Origin: Carettochelys insculpta
Taxonomy: Eukaryota; Chordata; Testudines; Carettochelyidae
NCBI RefSeq assembly: GCF_033958435.1
Contig: NC_134137.1
Span: forward strand, 251,828,501-251,892,500
Reading direction: 5' to 3'
DNA length: 64,000 bases
In this document: positions 24,101 through 34,724 of the stretch, one piece after another
How positions within the stretch are numbered: the first letter of the stretch is position 1
How the letters are laid out: every line of letters begins with the position of its first letter
Notes under the pieces: generated by a model
Seen by the model: the letters and a program-made list of their open reading frames with translations, nothing else
The model's database searches: none
Told to the model about the DNA's origin: nothing
Position numbers and translations under genes: made by a program

Positions 24101-26862
24101 ATCTGCTTTTTTGTGTGTAGATGAACTTTTTCAAAAGTTCTTTTAGAAGAGCTCTTCCAGAAGAGGTTCTTTCGAAAGATCTCTATTGAGTAGACGTAGC
24201 CATTAATAGATAAGCATGAGCAGAAGAACATTTAAAGGGACTCATTAAAAGCAGCATTATTTTAATAGCAGGGTTGTCATTTGGCTTTCTTTCAGATGTA
24301 CGTATATTTCTTCCACGTAATTATGTTACTCTAGCTCCACTGATCATTGCACTGAACAGAAATGGTGTACATGGGAAGGCCTTTCACTCTTGGTATAGAT
24401 TTAATGTGTCTTTCCATGACTAAAACTGAGCTACCCCATCAGATTAATGCAGTTTAGTCATGGCCCTTTGAGTCCCAGGATATTAGAGACAAGGCAGATT
24501 AGGTAATATCTTTTATTGGACCAATTTCTGTGGGTGAAAGAGACAAGTTTTCAAGCTACACAGAGGTCCTTTTCAGGCTCAGAAAGCTTGTCTCTCTCAC
24601 CAACAGAAAATGGTCCAGTAAAATATATTACCTCACCCACCTTGTCCTCCAAAGTTAATGTCATTCTTTGATGAAGTCTCTTCTACAAACCCAGGGATTT
24701 AAATTCAGGTTAAGGGGCATATATTGCCCACATCTGCATAGCAGCAGCAGCATCTGTTGCTTTCACTAGGAGCTGAGCACATGGTTTAAAGGCAGAATGC
24801 AGGTGTAAGTATACTTAAAGAACTTGTAATTACATGTCATTAACCTCTTTGCTTAAGAATAATTTTTGAGGATGTTCAAGCTCCTGTATGTTTTGTCTTT
24901 AAATCAAATTATTTGTAGCTAATGCTCAAAGACATGTAACTGTAAGTGCATTTCCATGGTAAAAATTGGGAATAAGGAATAAGGAAACATGGAATAAAGA
25001 AATTTGGCAGTTTGATAATTGTGGCCATTTCAAATCCAGTCTCACAAATGTCTGAAACATTGTAGTCCAAAGAATGTGTTTTGCAGGACAGCTAATGAGA
25101 CAGGTTGTAATGCAAGTGAAGGTGGAATGTTTCAGACCTTTCATTGTTTATTTGCGCCTTGAACTATATCTGTGTTAAAGATCTAATGGCAAGATGTTGG
25201 CCCTATTGCATTTCAATGTATTTTAAAACATGACAATGCTAAAGTAGTACCTGTTTACTGACATGCCATTTTGGAATAAATCTAATTCTTGTGGGGCAAG
25301 TAAAGAGTAGTTACTGTCTTTTGATTAATTGCCTGGAAGTCACTTCCATAATTCATATCTGAAAAATCCAGGGCCTTTGCAATTATGAATCTGCATGATT
25401 CTCTCATAAGTTATCTGTATCAGTGAAGCTTATATATAAATGTCAACATGTTCTTAACCAACAAATAGTGATTTAGAATTACTGCATGAAATTTTAACAC
25501 CTGTATTATGTGCAAAGTCAGACTGGATTATAATGAAGAGTACAAACAAATCAGATTCAATAAATAGCTAACACTATGAAATTTTAATAACATTGGACCA
25601 ACAGTAGAATGCTACTGTGGGTTAAATCCAGAGTAACCCACTGAAGTTGAAGAGCTATTGCAGATTTACACAAGTGCGGCCAAGAGTGGAACTTGCTACT
25701 TAACATGATGCTGTATGTTGTCTATGTAAAAGTGGCTAAATCCAGACAAAATGAAACATATACTTCATCTGAGAGAGCTGCAATACAACTTATTTTACCT
25801 TGCATTGTTTGACCTTAAAATTTGATGGCAACATGTTGTAGTCCAAGTGGGTTGGGATGATCCTCTTGGATGAAAGATTGTTCAGTTCTTCCACTCTGGA
25901 GATGTCTCCAAACTCAATAGGTGGTGTGAGGGTGACTTTGGGAGTGTAAATCTGCTTTATAATTTCTGCAAGCCAGTGAGTACCTTCAGGACCATTATTT
26001 TTAAAGGAAAAAGGGAAGAGAGGAGAAAAGGATTTATTACTAGAAAAATATAGTGATACAGGAAAAGTTCGAGTTTGAAAGCAGATCTCTTGTTAGCATG
26101 CTAAAGCTCTGATCCTGCAAAACTTAGGTACGTGAAAAATTTTACAAATACAAATATTTCTGTTGATTCCGCATGTATCAATGCTCACAGAATTAGATCT
26201 ATGGCTGATGTACAAAATAATTCCACAAGGAAAAGTATTGAGTAACACCGACAGTAAACAAAATTTTTTAGTAAATGCACATATTATTCTGATAGATTGA
26301 TAGAAACTAAAATGTAGTACTATGGCTCAATTTTCAGCATAAAACTTACATACCCACTTCTAAACTGGCAAAAATAACACTGCCTTAATTTTTTGGGGGG
26401 TGTATGCTAAATTATTATAATATAGATTTTTCTTACAAGTAAATTATCTATTTTGATTTCTAGTACTTAACAGAACCCATAGGCAGGCTCAAATGATTTA
26501 CAATTACAAAATCAAAATCCATTACCCAAATATAGTTGGTTACAATTCTATTTTTTACATCTCAGTAAAGCTCCATGTTTGAAATATAAATTTAAGCATC
26601 ATAAACTTTCTGTCTCACTCTCTTGCATACGCAGAAGGTTTTTCAGTGCTCTTATACCTAGAATGTCCTGCAAACAATTAAGATTCCATGCAATAAATTT
26701 TTAAAGCAGATCTTTACCAGACTTCGGATAGGAAACCAAAAGGATATCATCTTCTCTAGCATCAAAGGCATCCAAGGATTTTAGAAGTTCTGGGGATGAC
26801 CTAATTGTAAAGGGAATCCCATTGAATCTATGAATGAGTGCTGGATGACTCTGGGCTGACAT
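14332..26862 (-). CDS. SULT6B1: cytosolic sulfotransferase, SULT6B1-like (six coding exons, apparently intact)
   Basis: Joined exons are 26862-26718, 25983-25799, 22551-22425, 18052-17958, 16867-16681 and 14450-14332; total 858 nt, 285 residues, near the usual 285-305 of the family. Each intron is GT-AG and reading phase is kept at every junction. Family motifs are present: the PAPS 5'-phosphosulfate loop 'YPKSGTHW' (residues 45-52), a probable catalytic His in 'PTHLDYNMLP' (His94), the 3'-phosphate-binding 'RNPKDIAVS' (Arg116, Ser124) and the C-terminal 'RKGAVGDWKNHF' (245-256). Such enzymes transfer sulfate from PAPS to hydroxyl or amine groups in the cytosol; the substrate is unknown. The N-terminal 'GIPFTI' and general pattern fit SULT6B1 better than SULT1 or SULT2, but a SULT6B1 paralogue is equally possible. 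No stop or frameshift was found. Non-coding 5' exons are not visible. Confidence 0.85.
15088..15135. repeat. (TA)n microsatellite
   Basis: About 24 uninterrupted TA units lie in the last sulfotransferase intron. Confidence 0.95.
15262..15304. repeat. (TC)n(AC)n compound microsatellite
   Basis: A TC run passes directly into an AC run in the last sulfotransferase intron. Confidence 0.95.
16681..16867 (-). CDS. SULT6B1: SULT6B1-like coding exon 5 (187 nt)
   Basis: This exon runs from 'DLPKVVKQMSVFLGV' to 'KLIFRK' plus one base of the following Gly. It is slightly longer than the usual 181 nt. The acceptor is ATCCTGCAG and the donor AAAAG-GTACGT. Confidence 0.88.
17958..18052 (-). CDS. SULT6B1: SULT6B1-like coding exon 4 (95 nt)
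   Basis: The exon has the conserved 95-nt SULT length. It encodes 'VCGSWFDHFLSWEEHK' and ends 'FYEDMKK'. The acceptor is CCTCACAG and the donor AAG-GTAAAT. Confidence 0.9.
18753..19003 (-). mobile_element. CR1 LINE 3' end fragment
   Basis: It starts with 'gagaatcacagaacactagg' and continues with 'gggacctggagaggccatcg', the reverse complement of the C-terminal coding and 3' end of CR1, as seen again at 35703 and 57434. It lies in the intron between exons 3 and 4 in the same orientation as the gene. Confidence 0.85.
20396..20654. mobile_element. hAT-type MITE, 259 bp
   Basis: The left end cagtgtttctcacccttttt and the right end attgagaaacactg are inverted repeats of the CAGTGTTTCTCA type common in hAT elements. 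No clear 8-bp target duplication remains. It lies in a sulfotransferase intron. Confidence 0.6.
20861..20924. repeat. 34-bp tandem duplication (two copies)
   Basis: The unit beginning gactcatgcgtgtccttggg occurs at 20861 and again at 20895, almost identical. It lies in a sulfotransferase intron. Confidence 0.85.
22425..22551 (-). CDS. SULT6B1: SULT6B1-like coding exon 3 (127 nt)
   Basis: The exon has the conserved 127-nt length of the corresponding SULT exon. It encodes 'AFYIIRNPKDIAVSMYHYY', which includes the PAPS 3'-phosphate contact. The acceptor is TTTACAG and the donor GAGAAG-GTAAGG. Confidence 0.9.
23407..23734. mobile_element. hAT-like MITE, 328 bp
   Basis: The left end cagaggtcagcaacc and the inverted right end ggttgctaatccctg form 15-bp imperfect inverted repeats of the hAT type. 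The flanking octamers are only weakly similar. It lies in the intron between exons 2 and 3 of the sulfotransferase gene. Confidence 0.55.
23773..24201. mobile_element. TIR DNA element, 429 bp (GGCTACGTCTA family)
   Basis: The left end is ggctacgtctatgctag and the right end gagtagacgtagcc. Flanking triplets are ATC and ATT. The interior has repeated 'tttcgaaag' palindromes and the two halves are partly complementary. It belongs with the elements at 603, 50244 and 53917 by its termini. Confidence 0.7.
24488..24646. repeat. foldback repeat, about 160 bp
   Basis: The left arm gacaaggcagattaggtaat, with the following 'tcttttattggacca', pairs with the right arm ending tattacctcacccaccttgtc. The middle also shows complementary 'gagacaagttttcaagctac' and 'agaaagcttgtctctc' stretches. 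It resembles a repeat common in reptile sequence, but I cannot name it. Confidence 0.55.
25799..25983 (-). CDS. SULT6B1: SULT6B1-like coding exon 2 (185 nt)
   Basis: This exon starts after acceptor GAAG with 'THWLAEIIKQIY' and holds the 'RIIPTHLDYNMLP' segment with the likely catalytic His. The donor is TGCAAG-GTAAAA. In SULT1/2 genes this region is usually split over two exons (126 and 98 nt), so it appears as one exon here. Confidence 0.85.
26718..26862 (-). CDS. SULT6B1: SULT6B1-like coding exon 1 (145 nt)
   Basis: This exon encodes residues 1-48 and the first base of Gly49, starting MSAQSHPALIHRF and ending in the phosphosulfate loop 'SYPKSG'. The donor is TCTG-GTAAAG. The ATG at 26862 was chosen because no longer in-frame extension resembles the family, and SULT6B1-like proteins start a short distance before the 'GIPF' segment. 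Confidence 0.85.
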
Positions 26863-28430
26863 ATTTGCTAATATCTTGGATCTCTGTATGTCAGATAACA
26901 GCTCAGAGACCAGTGGACTTGGAAGTCACTTGTAAGTCAGATGATTTTCAGTGAGTAATGAAACTTTAGAATTGAAACCTGCACATTTATATACTTTGTA
27001 AAGTTCTGCAGTCACTTCAGACCTTTACCTCATCAGAAATTTAATTATGGCAACTGTAAAATTCTACAGCAGTCATCTTGATTTATCACACAGATAACCT
27101 CCATTTCCCAGTGGCTGTGTGTTGCAAAGGTTTCCTGATAAACAAATGAGAGAAAAGGTATTTGAACTGTGGAAAACTACTAGAATGACAAGAGACTATG
27201 CTTTCAAAAGATACTTACCATGCTTATTAGCAAATTAGGCCTTGGGGTAAGTGGCTTACTGCTTCAGTGTCAAAGAACATTTGCAATGAATGAATAATGC
27301 ATACTTTAAAATATGATTTTACATATATTTTAAATGAAATATTCCTTTAGATTATGTGAATACAAACAATGATTGTGTCTTTTAACATAGAGACAACAGA
27401 CTAAATTTTAAGAAGTGGCTAAAGTGTCCCCATTTTCAGAAAGTGCTGAGCTTTCCACTGTCCTGAAAAGAACACTAACATAAGAAAAAGCCCTGCAACA
27501 TCAGAGAATTAAAATGACTGAAGATGCTGTGAGGTTTTTTCCCCCATTTTCTATTTTGGATTATCTGATCATCTTATGCACTCTGACTTGCTCTGAATAG
27601 CATTACACCCACTGGGACTATTCTACTCTTAATTCTGCCTTTGCAACCTCATTGTTGTCATTTGGCCCATTGCACTTAAACAGTGCAAAAAAAGAATGAG
27701 AAGTAAAATGATCCCCTAAGCAATGTTATTTCTGTGGATTTGCCCCAAGTCTTAATAATAAATTAGGTTTCAGAGGAGGAAGCAGCTGCTACCTAGTAAA
27801 TCAATCACTTGACTTTGATTGGATTTGACAGCTATTAATGCTTCTAGGTTCAGAGTTCCCTTGCAAATAAAATACCACACAACAGTCTAGGTTAGCATAA
27901 TTGCTTGAGTTAGCAAGAAGCTCTAAGAAAAGATAAATATTTCAGTTTGCATGGCATTCTTGAGACACCAGAAAAATGAGAAAAATAAATCTTGGACAGC
28001 AAAAACTTGCCAGAAATAGATACTTTTGTACATAATGGAACAAGAAATCTCTCTACTGAGATCAGAAACTGAAAAAAAATGGTTCCTATTTTCTTGAAAG
28101 TTAATTTTATTACTAATTTACATCTTAAAATTCAGTGAAGCCTGCTCAGGAGACCAGTTTACAAGCAAACCTCCAAAATAAGGACCAGATCCAAAGATGG
28201 TTGAAGTCCATTGGGCTTTGAATTATGTTCTACCTTACTCTTAATTTTACTCCACTTTTACTAGAAAACCTTTCTCTTTAAGCAGCTGACTTACCCCACC
28301 GAGTGCTCAGCTAAAGTGAGTTTCATTTTCGCCACATGATGTAATACCTGATCATTAAAATAGTACAAAATCCAAATTTCCAAACCCACCCAAGCATGAA
28401 TTTGAGACCACTTATATATATAGGGCTCCC
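26863..28430. other. AT-rich 5' flank of the sulfotransferase gene
   Basis: The promoter and any non-coding 5' exon should lie in or beyond this stretch. I see no convincing TATA box, CpG island or repeat. Confidence 0.35.
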
Positions 28431-28479
28431 AACTTGGGGAAGGAGTGGCAGCAGGTGGTGCTGCTTTTGAAAGGTGAGT

Positions 28480-29160
28480 GAACCTTGAGTTGGGGAGGGT
28501 TAAAGGCTAGGGGTAGTTTGTGGCTGTGAGCAGGAGGGAGGGTTAAAATCTGGTGGTGGGTTAGGGGGGTTCAGGCTGCTGCAGTTTGGGGCTGGTGCAG
28601 GGAGTCAGGTGGTAAGGCCACAGGGGGTCAGGTGGCGGGGGTCTGGCTGCGGGCTGGTAAGGGGGTCTGGCTGCTGTGGTTTGGGGCCGTGGGGCTGGTC
28701 GGGGTCAGGCTGCAGGGTGGCATGGGGAGCATATGGCCGCAGGGCTGTGGGGGTTACAGGCCATGGGGGGGGTCAGGCAGCAGGGGCTATAGGCAGCGGG
28801 GGAGGCGGTCTGGCCATGGGGGAGTACAGGAGGTGGCGGCGGGGGTTGGGCTGTGGGGGTTACAGGTGGCCAGGGGGGTCTGGTCATGGGGGTTACAGGC
28901 GGCAGCGGGGTTGGGCTGTGGGGCCCCCAGGGGTGTCCGGCTGTGGGGCCTGGAGGGGGGTCAGGCTTCAGGGCCGCCAGGGGTACAGGCGGCAGGAGGT
29001 TCAGGCTGTGGGGCTGGTAAGGGGGTATGGCTGCCAAAGTTTGGGGCTGCGGGGCTGTGGGGGGCAGTCAGGCTGTGGGCTCAGCAGGGGGTCTGGCTGC
29101 AGCAGGTTGGGGCTGGTGGGCGGGGGGTGTCAGACTAGACAGTTGGAGCCATGGGGAGGG
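28480..29160. repeat. G-rich degenerate minisatellite
   Basis: The region consists of loosely repeated 'ggggtcaggctgcgggg' and 'ggggttggggctgtgggg' units, strongly G-rich on the plus strand. The long open frames here arise from the low complexity. The same type of unit occurs on the opposite strand inside the Tigger-like element at 12225-12620. Confidence 0.75.
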
Positions 29161-29274
29161 GGGTAAGGCTCGTATTAGCGGGAGGGGAGTCACTCATAGA
29201 GTGAACTAAGGCAGGTAAATGTGTCCCTTGTTTAAGTGAGTACTTGTAAATAAAGTACTCGTTTTACAAGGGAT

Positions 29275-29300
29275 GAGTGTGTGTGTGTGTGTATACATAT
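29275..29300. repeat. (GT)n microsatellite
   Basis: A short GT run is followed by tatacatatata. Confidence 0.85.
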
Positions 29301-30186
29301 ATACAAACTTGTATTCTGTTACTAATGCCAGTCTCCGTTGTGATCTGTTCATTGTCAAGTTTATCGCTTGTGAATTCTTCATCTCTGCTCTGACTTCTAT
29401 GTTGTCTCTAATAAATTCTCTCTCTCTTGGCTTTCAGAAGCTGGATGCATTAGAATAGCAAAAGAATCTTCACTGAGGAAAGAAAAAAGAAATCTATGCA
29501 CATGAGGACCTTTTAGTAAAACAGTAATTTTCCTGGGATAGAACAAAGTAGTAGAGTCCATGTACTTCATGACCTGTATTTCAGGTACTCAGTTGTTATG
29601 GATTTCAGGGGGAGTTGAGCATGTGGAGCAAGGTCTTGCTATGATCCAAAGATCTGAACTGATGAAAGGCACTGCATAGATGTGTGATTTTTCATGGGAT
29701 ACTTTTTGCCTTAATCCAAAACTTAGCAAAATAAAATGAAAGTAAGAAAGACAAAAGGATTGAGCACAGGAAAAGGATCTTTTTAGTATAGCAGCTACTA
29801 TCTCCTGCCCTCTTCCCCCCTCCCCATTTCCTTCACTAGCACATCCAGCAGGGATGATGTGACTAATGGACTCTGATTGCTGGGATGGTCACTCAGTATC
29901 AGTAGCAATAGTTGAAAACAGTTATTTGACAAGTGAATTTTATGCTTGTGCCTACTCATATGCGTGACCTGGTTCCTGTGTTTCTTGCTGTGTTGATTCA
30001 TTCTTTATTCTGCTGATCTACTAGCTTCAGCAGGTATTTGATAGAATCAGGACCTCAGGAATTGCCTCCAAATTGTAACAGGTCCATTTAGTTGTATTTT
30101 AAAAGCTATCTTTAAACTTAGACTATGATTAAACTTAATCTGCAGCGGTCAAATCACTGCCAAGCAGTTTCTGGAGCTATTTAGAG
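29301..30186. other. unassigned sequence
   Basis: No gene or repeat was recognised. Confidence 0.35.
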
Positions 30187-30944
30187 CAGTTTCCCCCAGT
30201 GGTGTTCTGTGGAACCCTGGGGTTCTCCAAAGTGAAAAAAAGGTTCTGCAAGAAAAGGATGAGGGGTCGGCAACCTGCGGCTCTAAGGAGTCATTCATGG
30301 CTCTGGACTCTGCTGCCATTGACTCCTCTGTTGCTCCCTGCCCTGCAACCAGTGAAAAAGAACTAATTTTAATTAGTTTAACAGCTGGCAGGGTGGCGGG
30401 AGGGATCCAGCTGTTCAACCAACTGAATTAGGTCCCTTATTTCTGCAGCAGCAGGGCAGGAAGCAGCAGAGAGCCCCTGACTTGCAAAGTAACTGGTGAG
30501 TGTGCAATAGGTGTGGTGCATGGGGAGCCAATGGTTATCTGGAAGGGGAGCCAGACAGGTTCTGTACGTCATCCTTGCCTTTCATTGACTGTGACTGGCC
30601 TCTCACGTTGCCATAGGTTGGCCTATGACATTGGGCCCTTGGGACTAGAGCCTTAGGAGCAGTGGTGCCTAAGGTAGGTTTGTCTACCATATTCACTGAG
30701 GTACCGGGGGGACCTAACTTGGGCAGTGTTTGCTCAGGTGGGGTTAAGCTGGGGTCCTCTTTGAATGGATGGGATAGTCCCGGGTGCCGGTTTCAGGCTG
30801 AGGTGGATTAATCCTGGGGATGGGGACGGGGAGGGCTTTTGGGTTGAGAGGAGTTAAGCCATATATAAGACTGTTATTAGGGGTTCCATAAAACGCTTTT
30901 GAGTTTAAAAGGGTTTTGTGGCCAGATAAAATTGGGAAACACTG
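30187..30944. mobile_element. hAT element, 758 bp
   Basis: The left end is cagtttcccccagtggtg and the inverted right end is aaaattgggaaacactg. The flanking octamers ATTTAGAG (30179-30186) and ATGTAGAG (30945-30952) match at seven of eight positions, a good 8-bp target duplication. No transposase frame survives. A 'ggtcggcaacctgcggctc' segment at about 30267 resembles the end of another hAT family and may be a nested fragment. Confidence 0.7.
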
Positions 30945-31257
30945 ATGTAGAGAAAGCAAGAATTTCTTTGTAAGAACTGATGACTCCTTCAGTGGTTAGC
31001 AAACCATCCTGTCTCATCCCTGTAAGTGAAAATGGTTGACAAATCTGAATAAGGAAAGGTAGGTGACTTCTTCAAGTTTTACTAAATTTAGGTTAAAAAG
31101 TTACCAGTGGGACTCTGATGTTCAATTATTGTTCATTTTAATTGAAATTGGATGTCAAATGCCTTAAGGTGATTTTTGACAGATTGTAGTCATAGTTTTT
31201 AACATTATGATATTGTAGGGCCCTAAAAATTGTAGCTCATCATCAATAACCGTGGGC

Positions 31258-31980
31258 TCAGCTCCCATTGGTGTCTGATGTCTCTATCACTATTTCCTTC
31301 CATCTTTCCCTATCCAGTGCAGGGTGGCTTAGTTTCTGTAGACTAGCTCCACAACAGTCTACTACATCATCTCTCCATTCTCTGTGGGGTCTGCCTCTCC
31401 TATTCAAACCATCCATTATGCCAAATACTAGGGTCTTGATTTTTTGTTCGTTGTTCGTTCTGCAAATATGTCCAAATAGTTGTAGCTTCTGTTTTATAAC
31501 CTTTTGCAGCAGGTTTTCTTTTGGCTGTATCTTCCTGTATAATTCCTCACTGGTGACCTGCATCCATCCTATTCTCAGAATCTTTCTATCATAACTCCTT
31601 TCGAACATCAATATTCTTCTGTTTGAATCTTTCATTATCACCCATGTTTCACATCATTACAACATCCTGCTGAATACACGTTTTCAAGACACCCAGCTTC
31701 GTTCTTAAGCTAATTGCTTTGCTTTTCCAGATCTTATCCATCACCTTCAAACTCGCTCTTGCTTTCACTATTCTAGTCACTATTTCCTTCTCACAGTCTA
31801 GATCATACGTTATGTGGCTCCCCAGATATGTGAACTTCTCTACATTTGCTAGTTCAATACCACCCACACTGATCTTCCTTCCTATTTCCTTATCTCCAAA
31901 TACCATTGTTTTTGTTTTATCGATGTTCATAATCAGTCCATACCGCTTCTCTTCTTTGTTTAACACCCGCACCATAACTA
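31258..31980 (-). pseudogene. non-LTR retrotransposon RT C-terminal fragment
   Basis: On the minus strand two adjoining frames carry RT-downstream LINE motifs: 'MNIDKTKTMVFGDKEIGRK' and 'VEKFTYLGSHITYDLDCEKE' (frame 31975-31649), then 'GWMQVTSEELYRKI', 'LQLFGHICRTNNEQKIKT' and 'RRGRPHREWRDDV' (31641-31258). A frame break separates them near 31645. There is no 5' half here. It differs from the LINEs at 44.8 kb and in the 2.4-kb region; the clade is unresolved. Confidence 0.75.
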
Positions 31981-31989
31981 GTGACTAGA

Positions 31990-33057
31990 AATGTTTTTCC
32001 TTAAATTGTTTTTCTATTACATGGTGTAATGGAGGCAGGGGGTACACACAACGAAGAACAGGTTGCTAGTTTAATTTACCTGGTGTTAGGAGTGAAATCC
32101 TAAGCCCCTAAAAGAATATGGAGGGTGGTCATGTGACTTGGGTACCATCTATATCTTATATGGAATTACAAAGTGGAGGCTGAATTGTGCTGAGTCATTC
32201 TGACACAGTGATTTTTCCTGCCTTTTTGGTTTACCTCAGATTCCTAAGGGGTTTCCCCGCAGGGGCACTGGTACATAAGATGTTCCCACCACAAGGGAAA
32301 TATAAGGCCACCACTCACACTTCTGGGGTAGCTGCCCATCCAAGTGGCAGTGTGGCGCAGACTTCAATCTGAAGAACACCAGCCACTGCAAGGCTCCAGT
32401 CAACATCTGCTGCTCACTGCCTCAAGATCCATTGCCACCTGTACACCCATCGGACATGATGACCTTATTAAAAAACTCTCCATTGAGGGATCGCCCTAAC
32501 ACTCCTCTCTGAGGACTTTAAACTAGTCCAACGGTTGAAGGTCCTAGGCAACCAACAGGAACTGTGAAGAAGGTTAATGTAAAGGCGTTATCATATTTGG
32601 CTATTAGTTCTTGGCAACTGACTATAGTTGTTAGTATTTGTATTGATTTATTATCTACTTCCTTCTTTATCTATTTTTCCCATATATTGTAAGTTATCGC
32701 TTAACAAACCATCCTTTGTTTAGTTCACATATTTTCGTTTCTCTTGCTTATTTACTTGGGTAATGGTTGCCAGGGGATAGATACTGGCATGCAGTAATGC
32801 TTGGCCTTGAAGACTGTTTTTGTTAAGGGTCCCATTCAGCCTTATCCAGTTTAAATTCAATACCCATTTCACACTTAATACTGGTGAACTGCATCTTGAA
32901 AGAGTCAGGGATTGAAAAGCTGATTGATGATGGAGCCCTACGGAAAAGGATCAAGCAGAGGTGGTATAAAACTAGGAAGTTAGCAACAGAAAAGGGCTAC
33001 AGAGGAAGTAGTCTGCATTTACTCCCTGGGAGGAGGGAGTTTGAGCTGATAAACTCA
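31990..33057. other. unassigned sequence
   Basis: No gene was recognised. The stretch 32880-33060 has an open frame of 83 codons (32884-33135) with a mixed charged composition, but I cannot link it to a family. Confidence 0.35.
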
Positions 33058-33060
33058 AAG

Positions 33061-33470
33061 GGTGTGTCTACACTTCCATTCCTCTTTCAAAGGAGGTATG
33101 TAAATGAGGTAATTCAAAATGCAAATGATGTATAAATTTGCATATTTGACACCTCATTTACCTACTCTAATTTTGAAAGAGTGTCTTTCAAAAGAAGGAA
33201 GCCGGTGTAGATGCTGCTGTTTTGAAAGTAAACCCCATCTTCGAAATTATCCTTCTTCCTATTAATAAAAGGGAAGAAGGATTCTTTAGAAGATGGGGTT
33301 TACTTTCAAAAGAGCAGCACCTATACTGTCTTTCTTCTTTTGAAAGAAGCTCTTTCAGCATTAGAATATCCAAATGATGCATCAAATATGCAAAACCATA
33401 CCTAATTTGCATTTTGGTTTACCTCATTTGCATACCTCTTTCAAAAGAGGAATGCAAGTGTAGATGCACC
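33061..33470. mobile_element. TIR DNA element, 410 bp
   Basis: The left end ggtgtgtctacacttcc and the inverted right end gcaagtgtagatgcacc define terminal inverted repeats of the 'GTCTACAC' type. Flanking triplets are AAG and AAA. The interior is palindromic, with 'cctctttcaaaagagg' stretches at both sides and 'tactttcaaaagagcagcac' mirrored in the left half. Confidence 0.65.
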
Positions 33471-33741
33471 AAAAGATCAAGCCACAAGATATTGGAAGTT
33501 TAAGGAAATAGTAACAGCATCTGAAAACAAGCACAGTGGAGCAAATTACCCTAGGGTCTCTGGAGTGGAACATAGAATAGAGCTTGGGTTCCCATACTGG
33601 CCACTAGGAGAAGTTGCACAGTCTTGACAGTGACAAGAAGACTGCCATTTTGCATGAGGAGAACCTGATATGTGGGAAGAAGAGGATTTTAGGGACTTGC
33701 CAGAGAGCTAAGCCATGAAGAAAGAGCACCTTGAGTCTCAG

Positions 33742-34016
33742 AGCTGTGTCTAGATTGCTGAGAACTGTCAGCAAAAGGTATGCAAATTGCATGCTGCATT
33801 TGTGTATCTCTTGCTGACAGTTTTGTTGGGAGAGGCTTTCCCAACATTTGGCCCAGCCAGACATGGCCATATGTTGGGAAAACGCCCTCTGCTGAGACAT
33901 CCTTTCTTCCTCAGGGAATGAGAAAGACAGGGACGTTGGCAGAATGCTTCCAACGTGGCAGATTTCTCCAAGTTACCTCCAGTCTGCAGACAGAAGCCTG
34001 AAGTCGAGACATAGCT
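33742..34016. mobile_element. probable TIR DNA element, about 275 bp
   Basis: The left end agctgtgtctagattgc and inverted right end gaagtcgagacatagct resemble the 'GTCTACAC' termini seen elsewhere in the window. The interior repeats 'cccaacat' and 'atgttggg' in inverted order. No target duplication is clear. Confidence 0.45.
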
Positions 34017-34724
34017 GGAGAGAGAGAGAAGCGCACCAACGAGCTGCTGGTGGGGTGAGGGGATTGAACCTGGAAGGACCTATTCCCCCAAGCAGCCAGG
34101 AGGAGGTGCCCTAGTGGTGAACATACATTGCAACATATGTTACTGTAGTTCCTAGGAGTAGGATAGTATCCCAACTTGTGAACCCTATAGTGGCGTTCAC
34201 CATATCCTATCTTTTAGAATCCCCACAAAACCAGTCTTATCAGCAGTATGTACGGAGGTGGGCCCAGTCTGTCCATGGTTCTTAAACATAGTTACTGTGG
34301 ACTCAGCTATGCCTAGGTGTTTTCTTCATGCCATTGTTGCACTGTGAGATGCCAATGACAATGGAAACCATTCTTCATTTCCTCCGAATATTTTTCTAGT
34401 TAATTCCCTACTGGAAATGCAATTCTTCATGGATTATCATATAAAGAAGGGCTAAACTATTACATAAACTAAATCAATTTTGTTCCTAATGGAAGAGAGA
34501 CAGAAAAATCCTGACTGAAAGACCGGAGAAAAGAAGCTGCATTATGAAGGAGGGAAAGAAAGGAAAATATGGAAAGTGAAAGAGGGGAGGTCAGAGAATG
34601 ATACGCAGTTGAAGAAAATACATACAGAGATTAAGTTCACAGAGAAAAGGAAACATGGGAGCAGATGTGGAAGAGAAGAGTACTTTTTAAAAGAATCTTG
34701 TAAATACTGCAGCTAGCAACAGGA

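Noticed and set aside
28609..29166. 185-codon Gly-rich frame
   Set aside because: It follows from the G-rich minisatellite; overlapping frames in other phases are equally long.
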